From contig NC_092878.1 of the NCBI RefSeq assembly GCF_028372415.1, forward strand, positions 27,014,903-27,078,902: 64,000 nucleotides of DNA, read 5' to 3'. Numbering within the stretch: position 1 is the first letter of the stretch; each line of letters opens with the position of its first letter. This document shows positions 55,401-64,000 of this stretch, piece by piece. Both the position numbers and the translations under genes were made by a program. Source of the stretch: Notamacropus eugenii (lineage: Eukaryota; Chordata; Mammalia; Diprotodontia; Macropodidae). The notes under the pieces were generated by a model that was not told the origin of the DNA, did no database searches, and saw only the letters and a list, made by a program, of their open reading frames with translations.

Positions 55401-56014
55401 TCCCCAACAGACAGAGTAGAGTAAGACAAAAAGCCCAGTTTCTGCCCTTTATAAAGGAAGACATTGGGAAGAATTTGCTACTTTCCACTCCAACTTCCCC
55501 TCTTTGTCCCTCCCCCCTGTAAGTAGCTGGCTTGTCATATTCTTCTCCATCCCTTCCTCCTGTTATCAATAGTTATGTTGCTAGCCATTCTAACTATAGC
55601 TCACTCAAACTTCTCAGTTCCCTAACCTCAACTTCTTTACTCTTATGACTTCTATCTCTACTGTATATCAGTTATCCCCTAGGGTGATAATACCTTAAAT
55701 CTCACCATCTGCCCAGCCTCCAAGAGCTTGATCTTTGAAATTTCCCTTTCTAACCACAATTTCCAGTCCTACCTCTTCCCCCACCTTCCTTCTCCTGGTT
55801 TCAGAGTACTTCTTTATTTTTATTTGAACAAAATGTTTTTATTTCTCTTGTATCGATTCCCAAGCAATTCTCTCAGCCACTCTTCTGAACATTCTCTTTC
55901 CTCCAAACCCTACTCTCTCAGGAGATGATTTTGCCTTCTACTTGACTAAGGTCTTCAAGTGACCTCTCTCATCTCCCCTCTACCACATCTTAAGAAGGTC
56001 TTTTTTTCTGAGAC

Positions 56015-56258
56015 CTCATAAAGACTTGGGCTTGGAAAGGCCAAGGTCCCCCACTGCATCCTGGGCCACCTCCAGTTATAGTACTGTATCTCTAGATATA
56101 GATCTCTTGATCTATATCTTGCCATTGAACCAAGGTGACTCTGGAGGAGAAAATGAGGCTGGTGACTTTGCACAGCCCTCCCTCACTTAAATCCAATTCA
56201 CTTGCAAGTCATGGCATCACCTCCCTGATGTCATGGTCCTCTTCGAGAATGAAGGACA
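56015..56258 (+). repeat. RTE-tailed SINE
   Basis: 'aaaggccaaggtcccccact', 'tgactctggaggagaaaatg', 'cacagccctccctcacttaa', 'tgatgtcatggtcctcttcg' then 'agaatgaaggaca'. An L1 end follows within a few bases. Confidence 0.8.
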
Positions 56259-56261
56259 GAA

Positions 56262-56810
56262 TGACTGAATAAATTGTGGTATTGGAATACTATTGTGCTA
56301 TTAGAAAGGATGAGCAGGCAGCCTCCAGAAAAACCTGGAAAGACTTATATTAACTGATGCTGAGTGAAGTCAGCAGAACCAGAAGAACATTGTACACAGT
56401 AACAGCCACATTATGCTGTGACTAACTTTTATAGACTTGGCTCTTCTCAGGAATGCAAGGCTCTAAGACAACTCCAAAAGACTCATGGTGTAAAATGCTA
56501 TCCACATTCAGGGAAAGAACTATGGAATCTGAATGCACATCGAAGCATACTATTAGATCTCTTTTTTTCTTGAGTTGTTTCTTCTTCATAGTTCTTCCCA
56601 CTAGTTCTAATACTTCTTTACAACAAGACTAATGTGAAAATATGTTTAATATGAATATATATGTAGAACCTTTATCAGATTGCACACCATCTTGGGGAGT
56701 GGGGAGGGAAGGGAAGGGGAGGAAATAGAAAACTCAAAAGCTAATGGAAGTGAATGTTGAAAACTAAAAATTAATTAAAATATTTTTTAAAGTATGAAGG
56801 ATAAACAGCA
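56262..56810 (+). repeat. L1 LINE 3' end
   Basis: Starts 'tgaataaattgtggtattgg', includes 'gactcatggtgtaaaatgct' and 'gcacaccatcttggggagtg', and ends in an A-rich tail. 5' truncated. Confidence 0.85.
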
Positions 56811-57480
56811 ACCACACCTTAAAAATCTATGTTTTCTTTCATTCTTTTTTCCTTTCTTCTTGTCTTAGGAGAAGAGGTGTCCTAACTTTCTGAGCCTCTT
56901 CCTTCCACCTGTGTTCTTGATCTCTCTGCTTTCTTCAGGACCCAGTATTATTAATCAACAACTCTCTCATGCATCTTCAATATCTTCCTCTCAACTGGCC
57001 CCTTCCCTCTACCTTCAAACAAGTTCACATTCCTCCTGGTCTAAAAAAACCCTTCACTTGATCCTCCTACATCTTCTACCCATCTTCCTATCTTTTTTTT
57101 CTCCCATTCACTGACATACTTAGAGTATTCCGTACTCCTTGTGTCCATTTCCTCATCATTCACTCACTCACTCCTCAGCTCCTTGTAATTTGGCTTCCAT
57201 TCCCATCTACTATTCAAGATCACCATTGATTTTACAATTGACAGATTTTATGATGCCCTTAATCTTCATTCTCCTTGATATTGCTACCACTTTTGCCACT
57301 GTTGATCATCCTTCTTCTTGATACACCCTCATTCCTAGGCTTCTAGACTTTCCTCCTAAATATCTGATCTCTGTTTTTTGGTTTCATTCACTGGTTTTTC
57401 TTTTTCATGTGGATGTTCTCACTCAGTAGCTCTGTCCTGGCCCCTTTCTTTCATTTTTCTACCTATACTCTCTCCCTAAG

Positions 57481-57929
57481 CAATGCTCAGGTTAAGAATA
57501 GGCAGCTACCTGAGGTAAAACATACAAGGAAATGAAACTAAGGACACATAAAAATTTTTTTTTGGTTTTTTTGGTTTGGTTGGGTTTGGTTTGAATCTGT
57601 GATGTAATTAGTGTAGTGTAGTGTAGGTTCCTTCTACCAATGTAGATCAGCAACTGTTCTGTCTTAGATACCTGGAGAGGCACTGAAAGGTAACTTGCCT
57701 ACAGTCACATGAAATGTCTGTGATGGGACTTGGATCCACACCTTTCTTACTGTGAGCCTGAATATCTATGCACTGTACAGTACTGCCTACTAAATACTAC
57801 TTTTCCTAAAGAAACGTATTTTAAATGCCAGAAATGCTCTGCATGGAATGTAGGTATTTATTTTGTGGCAAATCAAGTTAAATTTGTTACAGTAAAGTCT
57901 TAAAACTTTTCACAGATGGTTACATATAG
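57481..57929. other. Intergenic, mostly unassigned
   Basis: A GT-rich T-tract at 57,550-57,595 and a degraded MIR-like piece near 57,655-57,790. Confidence 0.4.
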
Positions 57930-58610
57930 GGGCAAAAATGTTCCAACCTTGCTTAGTGCACACTGGCTTTGTTGAAATGAAGAAAGAAAATATTCACAAC
58001 AGCTCTTTCTGTGGTTTCAAAGAGCTGAAAATAAAATTGATCAGGGAAAAGGGGAAGAGAGAATGCAATTATTAAAGTGCCTACTATGTGCCTGGCACAT
58101 AATAAAAAGCACAAATTGTGATATGAATCAAATTGAATATTGTTACACTTGATCCAATTATTACAATCAATATTCATTCAAATTTAATACTATCAGAGAC
58201 TCTGGAAGACTTTTTATGATCTGATACAGAGTGAAGTAAGCAGGACCAGGAAAGTGATATTTACAATGACCACAGCAATCAAGCTAAAAGAAAAATAAGA
58301 CAAGACTGAATGCTCTTTAATTACAATAAGCAAGCTACCCTTTGGAGAAGAGATGATAAGATGTACTGTCCTTCTTTTTGTTGGAGAGGTGGAGACTATG
58401 AGGACAGAATGCTGCACATGATTAATTCTTATGGTGTTTTTGTCATACCCTTAAACAACTTGGACTTTAACCTTTGCTCAAGGGAAGATTCTTTGAGTGA
58501 AAGAGGGAGGAGGGAACATATTCAGAATAAATTTGATATAAAAAGGAAAGATATCAACAAAACTTTTTTAAGTATAAAAAAAAGTATTCTTGATACATAG
58601 AGTCACGAGA
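57930..58610 (+). repeat. Old L1 3' region
   Basis: 'cacaacagctctttctgtgg' and 'tgatctgatacagagtgaag' follow L1 order but at low similarity. A short reverse L2 piece lies at 58,065-58,110. Confidence 0.55.
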
Positions 58611-58949
58611 ATTCTGAGTGGTCCAGAAGCTATTCATCTTTCATTTCTTGACGATGATCTTAATTTCCAACCTAATTTTCACCATCCTTTCCATACTCTT
58701 ATATTACCAAGTATCAAATTATATGTTATTTAATTTGGACAATCTTGTTAAGTTCTTCATAAAATACCTGACCTTCCTCCTCCGTATTGAATGTTGGCAC
58801 ATAAGATGTAATTACTTTCATGGTAGTCTTCTTTATGTTTTTTGCAAAGCAACCAAGTATCTCATGAAAGGAAGTTCCTTATTGCCTTTGGGCATGTGAT
58901 GAAACCTACTTCACTAAATCCTTTGTCTATATATTTTTTAATTAATTAA
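58611..58949. other. Intergenic, AT-rich
   Basis: No repeat or exon recognised; the open frame here is AT-driven. Confidence 0.35.
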
Positions 58950-59690
58950 TTTACTTTTAGTTTTCAACTTCCATAAGATTTTCTCCCATTCCCTCCCTCC
59001 CCCATAACATGTAACATGATTCACATACAGAAGAATTAGAACTAATGGGAGGAACCATGAGAAAGAAGAAACAAAACATAATAGAAGAGTGAGTATGCTT
59101 CAATCTGCACTCACACTCCATGTTTCTTTTTGTGGATGCAGATAGTATTTTCCACCATGAGTCATTTGGAGTTGCCTTAGATTCTTACATTGCTGAGAAA
59201 AGCTGTCTGTCAAAGTTAATCATCAAACAATGTAGCTGTTACTATGTACAATGTTCTCTTGACTCTGCATCAGTTCATATAAGTCTTTCCAGGATTTTTC
59301 TGAAGTACACCTGATCATCATTTCATATAGCATGATGGTATTCCATTACATTCATATGTCACAACTTGGTCAGCCATTCCCCAATTGATGGGCATCTCCT
59401 CAATTTCCAATTCCTAGTCACTACAAAAAAAGCTGCTATAAATGTTTTCATACATGTGGGTCCTTTTGCCATTTTTATGATCTCTTTGGGATACAAATCT
59501 AGTAGTGATATTTCTGAGTCAAAGGGTATACACAGTTTTAGAGCCTTTTGAGCATAGTTCCAAATTGCCCTCCAGAATGGTTGGATCAGTTGACAACTCC
59601 ACCATTTTGTTTACCTCTTTGATGAGGACTTTTGAACAGTGTTTCCAATTGGCTTCAACTGGTTTATAGCTTCTAGTTTCACTTCCAGTG
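58950..59690 (-). repeat. L1 LINE 3' end, reverse
   Basis: Reverse of the copies at 49,980 and 56,262: 'ttttagttttcaacttccat', 'gagtcatttggagttgcctt', 'agccattccccaattgatgg', 'ctgctataaatgttttcata'. Confidence 0.85.
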
Positions 59691-60854
59691 AGAATGTCAA
59701 CACTGATACAGTTCGTTGCATTTGGTTTGTTAATTTGTTCATTGATGGACCAACAGCAAACATTAAGATACAATTAAATTAATAGTTGTAGCAATCTAAA
59801 AAATATATGCTTCTTAGCATTCATTGCAACTCTCCCTTCAGCAGATAACCAGTACTCAGTACTGTTGCTATGTGTCTAACAAGCCAGAGTTGATGCTTTT
59901 CATGGTATAATTGAAGAACATTTCTCTTAGTTTCCTTTAAGCTAGCAAGTGTTTTATTGGACTTAAATCCTTGAATCTGGGCAGGTTCTTGACCAAGTCT
60001 ATCTTGGTTACTCCAGTGTCACTTTTAGGCAATATAATCCCTTTTCTGTTTGTGAGGTTGAAACTATGACAGAGGTGGTGGCACGAATAGATAAAATCAT
60101 TGTATTTTCTAAGAGTTGGGTAGAACAAAATGATTAGAAGGTAAGATATCATGTTTATCATGTTTAATTTCACGTGGTAGTTGGACCTCCATTTGAAAAT
60201 GGTCTGTAGAGTAGGACTGGACAGGAAAGACAGGTTGAGGCTAGAGAGTTATCTCTATGAATCATTCAGAGGCACAAGAGATCTGAATCCGTGATAGAAC
60301 TAGGGGATAGAGTGAAGAAGGGACCTGGGAGTGGAAAGAAATAAAAACCAAGGATACAATAGTACCACGGAACCTAAAAACAAAGCTAAGACACAGAAAT
60401 GTTGATAGCAAACAGATTTAAACTTTGCTGGTCTGTAAGGGAGATCCAGGTTCAGAACTATAATTAGCATGGAGTGAATAGGTTTGTTTGTTTATTATCT
60501 GCCCCAGGGCATCAATACTACAGTCCCTACACTTCACCTGGTAGATCTCCAATAGCTTGTGCTGCTCTGTACTTGCAATTATTGCCTCCCTCCATCTCTC
60601 CCAGAAGAATTTTATCTTTTTCTCACCTCCCTACATCCCCCTCTCAAGGGGTCCTGCATGCTTCCCTGACCCCAACTGTTTTTGTACCTATAAGGGGCTT
60701 TTTAGACTGGACGAAGGAAAGTTCACAAGAAACTAGAAGAGAGAGAATCCTGGTGTGGCTAAATGATTTCCACATAGCAAGCTAAGCAAATTCAAATTAC
60801 CAAATCATTTAAGTGTCCAGGGGTCTCAAGCCACTGTTACTTCTTCTTTTGCTG
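59691..60854. other. Intergenic, unassigned
   Basis: About 1.1 kb with no repeat I can name and no supported exon. The frame 60,474-60,785 (103 residues) shows no domain. Confidence 0.4.
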
Positions 60855-61350
60855 TCCAAACATTTTTCAGCTGCGTCTGACCCTCCATGACCCCATTTGG
60901 GGTTTTCCTGGTAAAGATACTGGGCTGGTTTGTTATTTCCTTCTCCAGCTCATTTTACAGATGAGGAAACTAAGGCAAACAGGGTGAAATGATTTGTCCA
61001 GGGTCACACAACTAGTAAGTGTCTGAGGCTAGATTTGAACTCAAGAAGATGAATCTTCCTTCTTTACAGTTTGAGACTATTGTGCCACGTAGCTGCCCAA
61101 TATACATATGTGTGTTGTGTGCATGTGTGTGTTATATGTGTGTATGGATGTGTGGGGTATTTTTGCCAGGCAACAACAACCCTGGGAAGTAGGGGCTATT
61201 GTTGTATCCATTTTTACAGCTGAAGAAACCTAGGCAGGCAGAGGTGAAGTGACTTACCCAGGGTCATACAGCTAAGTAAGTCTCTGAGGCCAGATTAGAA
61301 TTGACTCCTGATTCCAGGCTCAGTTTTCTCTCCACTATGCCACCTGATGT
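60855..61350 (-). repeat. MAR1-type SINE, TG repeat and MIR, reverse
   Basis: Reverse SINE 60,855-61,105 ('tccatgaccccatttggggt', 'cacgtagctgcc'), a TG-rich stretch 61,108-61,155, and reverse MIR about 61,165-61,350 ('cttacccagggtcatacagc'). Confidence 0.75.
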
Positions 61351-61359
61351 ATATAATGT

Positions 61360-61800
61360 TCTCCTGGTTCTACTCACTTCACTCTATATCAGTTCATAGA
61401 AGTCTTTCCAGGTTTTTCTGAAGTTGGCCTGTTCATCCTTTCTTACAGCACAATAGTATTACATTACATTCCTATACTTGCTCAGCCATTCTCCAATTGA
61501 TGGATATCCCCTCAATTTCCAATTCCCAGTCATAACAAAAAGAGCTGCTATAAATATTTTCGTACACATGGGTCATTTTTCCATTTTTATGATCTCTTTG
61601 GGATACAGACCTAGAAGTGGTATTGCTGGGTCAAAGAACATGCACATTTTTATAGCCCTTTGAGTAGAGTTCCAAATTGCTCTCCAGAATGGTTGGATCA
61701 GTTCACAATTCCACCACTTTGTCTACATCTTTGGAGAGGACTTTTGAACAGTCTTTTCACTTGGCTCCAACTGGTTTATAGCAAACCACATCACTTCTCA
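61360..61800 (-). repeat. L1 LINE 3' segment, reverse
   Basis: 'atcagttcatagaagtcttt', 'cattctccaattgatggata', 'gggatacagacctagaagtg': the same region as 59,280-59,690. Confidence 0.85.
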
Positions 61801-62339
61801 GAGCTCTAAGTCAGATATGTATAATGTGATATCTAAATATGCACACATCCTGGAGGCAACCCTCCCCAGCCAGATTAAAATGTATTGGAAAATGTTTAAC
61901 AGAATAAATAAAAATGCAATAGCATAGACATTGTCAATTTTCAGCTCCCTAGGACCATTGTGGACTGCTTAGTGGCTGCCCATTTTTACTTGAGTTTAAT
62001 GCCACTTTTCTAAGATCTCTAAGACAAACAAATGGCAGAGAAGGTGCTGACCTGCTTTGGCAAAGGGAATTTGCTTGCTTTGGAGTTTACCTATACAGTG
62101 AAATAACAGGTCCAGTCTCTATCTCTGTTCCTATGGTACTACTAAGCTGAGAATCATAGAATGTCAAAATCTCTGAAAAATCAAGATGTCAAGTGACTGA
62201 CTCAGAAGGCAATGAAGAGATACCTGGTGGGCAGGTAGGGTGTGACATACTGCCAATGATAACTTCAGTTTAAAAAATGGCATAAAAGAAATCATATGGG
62301 AAATGCGTGATTGGAAAAGGCAATGAGGCTGGTCAGGTA
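61801..62339. other. Intergenic, unassigned
   Basis: No gene or repeat recognised. Confidence 0.4.
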
Positions 62340-62465
62340 ATGAGAGCGAGGGATAACAGATGGGCAGCCTGCAAAGGAAATGGCAAGCCACTCCAGTATC
62401 TTTGCCAAGAAAACCCCAAATGGGGTCATGAAAAGTTGGACATGACTGAAAAAAGACTGAACTCT
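62340..62465 (+). repeat. MAR1-type SINE tail
   Basis: 'atggcaagccactccagtat', 'aagaaaaccccaaatggggt', 'ggacatgactgaaaaaagac'. Confidence 0.75.
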
Positions 62466-62545
62466 TACAGCTCAAGCACTAAACTGGGACCCATGAAAAG
62501 AACATGAGGAAGGTTTTCCAGCACAATGGGAGATCTTTCATGTCA

Positions 62546-62742
62546 GAGATTCTGAGCCTTTTTGTGTGTCACGGACCCCTTGGGCTATATAGAGAAGCCC
62601 ATGGACCACCTTCTCCAAATCATGTTTGTAAATGCGTAAAATAAAAGATGTGGGATTACAAAGGGTAGCAATTATATTGAAATATGATTGTCAAAATATT
62701 TTTAAGAACCAAGCGTATGGAACCTGGATTAAGAACCCCTGA
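62546..62742. mobile_element. Small hAT-like element
   Basis: Left 'cagagattctgagccttttt', right 'ctggattaagaacccctga': approximate inverted ends of the 'aggggttcttaa' type, also seen at 52,010. No transposase remains. Confidence 0.5.
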
Positions 62743-62864
62743 CTTATGGAGTACAGAGTACAGAGATAGTAAACATGCAAGATGAGAATGAGAGGAGATG
62801 GGCTTTGTTAGAGAGAACAGCCATATCATTAAGATCAATAACCCTTGTATCAATCTCCCTCCTA

Positions 62865-63105
62865 ACATAATAATGGCTAGCATTTCTACAGAACTTTGCA
62901 AAGTTCTTTATGCAAATTATCTCATTTGATCCTCAAAACAACCCTCGGAGGTAGGTGCTATTATTATTCCCATTTTACAGATGAGGAAACTGAGGCAGTG
63001 GTCAAGTAACTTGCCCCAAGTCACACAGCTAGTTTTAAAAGTCGACTGGATTTGAACTCTGGTCTTCCTGACTCTGGGCCCAACATTTATCTCTCTCCAC
63101 TTCAA
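62865..63105 (-). repeat. MIR, reverse, near complete
   Basis: 'ttatgcaaattatctcattt', 'ggaggtaggtgctattatta', 'gatgaggaaactgaggcagt', 'agtcacacagctag'. Confidence 0.85.
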
Positions 63106-63864
63106 CACCTACCTTTCTCCAGACAAAAGCAAATATGACTGGGTGATTTATTGAGTGATCACTTAACTTAGATTGTAGGCCCTACCCAGAAAGAAATTCA
63201 AAATCTCTGTCTCTGTCTTTGCTATAACGATAGCACCAGTTCTCTTAAAAAACAACAGTTGGCTTACAAGGGTTCAAACTCAGAACAGGTTTCTCACAAT
63301 GAACAACACAAAAAGGGTTTGAATAGAAGCTCATAAAGAATAGAATGTAAAGAAAAAACAACTTTTCCCTCTCTCAAAGTCTTCTCCCCGCTCCATTCCC
63401 TGTGACTCACAACGCAAAGAAGGTGGATGGCTCAGGTTAAATTTCCATGTTTGCCGATCTCCCACCAACACCTCATTTCCTCTTGAACACTTGAGTTTCT
63501 GGCTGGATCCTTGGCACGGCTCCTCTGACCAGATCTCCTTGCAGAGTCAATGACTCTAGCTAGTTACCTTTGACCCCATGTACTAGCTCTTTTGCTGGCC
63601 TTTCTACAGTTTTCATTCTTGATCTTTTCTTAGGGTTATTGGTCTTTTTTCCTCTCCTTAATCCCTGTAGTTTCTCCAAATACTTCTCCACATCCCCACC
63701 CCACTCCCACCAAGCAGAAAGAAAGTCAGCTATCACCTCCATCAGTTTCCATTTATGGAAAAAGCTGAAGGGAATTTTTTTTTCTGGGGGAGGGGGATAT
63801 TGGGAGTATTTTTCAGTACATTTTCCCAAAAAGCCTTTTGCTAGGCCTTTTTAGGTTCCCACTA
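63106..63864. other. Intergenic, unassigned
   Basis: No exon of a further gene is supported before the window ends. Confidence 0.4.
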
Positions 63865-64000
63865 CTTAGAGTTGGAAGAAGCCTACTCCAACTCCTCCAT
63901 TTTACAGTTTAGGAAACTGAGGCTTAAATGGGGTCACTTAGCTAGTAAGAGTCAAAGGTAGGATTTTAATCCAAATCTCCCTGACTCCAAGTCAGCCCTG
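63865..64000 (-). repeat. MIR/L3-tailed SINE, reverse, cut by window end
   Basis: 'ttagagttggaagaagccta', 'tccattttacagtttaggaa', 'ccaaatctccctgactccaa'. Confidence 0.65.

Larger units (their letters stand above)
54340..57480 (+). repeat. L2 LINE, long sense copy broken by insertions
   Basis: Pyrimidine-rich L2 ORF pieces at about 54,340-54,650, 55,440-55,960 and 56,870-57,480. The last contains LLDIATTFATVDHPSS, which corresponds to the L2 reverse-transcriptase DLSAAFDTVDHPLL-type motif. Between the pieces lie a reverse L2 end, an RTE-type element, a SINE and an L1. Confidence 0.6.

Noticed and set aside
60474-60785. 103-residue open frame in otherwise empty DNA
   Set aside because: No recognisable domain, splice sites or conservation evidence; length is within chance.

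Overview
This window looks like a marsupial (metatherian) genomic segment holding two protein-coding genes in a repeat-rich background. The two genes are SPINT1 (HAI-1, plus strand) and RHOV (minus strand), which are also neighbours on human 15q15.1. The call of marsupial rests on the repeats as I recognise them from memory: tRNA-derived CORE/MAR1-type SINEs, SINEs carrying an RTE-type 3' tail, a characteristic L1 3' end, and abundant L2 and MIR. No species can be named from the sequence alone.

Layout. 1-10,080: upstream intergenic DNA made of SINE, MIR, L2, L1, RTE and CR1/L3 fossils, with one unexplained exon-like segment at 4757-4818. 10,085-10,680: GC-rich CpG-island promoter of SPINT1. 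11,074-26,890: SPINT1 coding region, ten coding exons with consistent GT/AG sites and intact reading frame, 511 residues (signal peptide, MANSC, PKD-like, Kunitz 1, LDLRa, Kunitz 2, membrane span). The 3' UTR ends near 27,925. 27,926-45,350: intergenic repeats between the convergent genes, including a hAT-type DNA transposon (30,667-31,699) with perfect 8-bp target duplications and an LTR-like insert. 45,352-48,229: RHOV, three coding exons, 236 residues, read from a CpG-rich promoter. 48,430-64,000: intergenic DNA with L1 and L2 fossils, a 540-bp DNA transposon with TA target duplications (53,488-54,027), two small hAT-like elements and a heavily nested L2.

How the genes work together. HAI-1 is a membrane-anchored Kunitz inhibitor of matriptase, hepsin and HGF activator at the epithelial surface. 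RHOV is an atypical, palmitoylated Cdc42-like GTPase. They are transcribed towards each other from separate promoters and no shared operon-like control is visible.

I found no unknown multigene system. The points most worth a second look are a tandem duplication of the SPINT1 C-terminal codons into its own 3' UTR, a 21-bp in-frame duplication abutting the SPINT1 start codon, a 7SL-RNA-derived pseudogene in a SPINT1 intron, and several nested transposons with readable target-site duplications.
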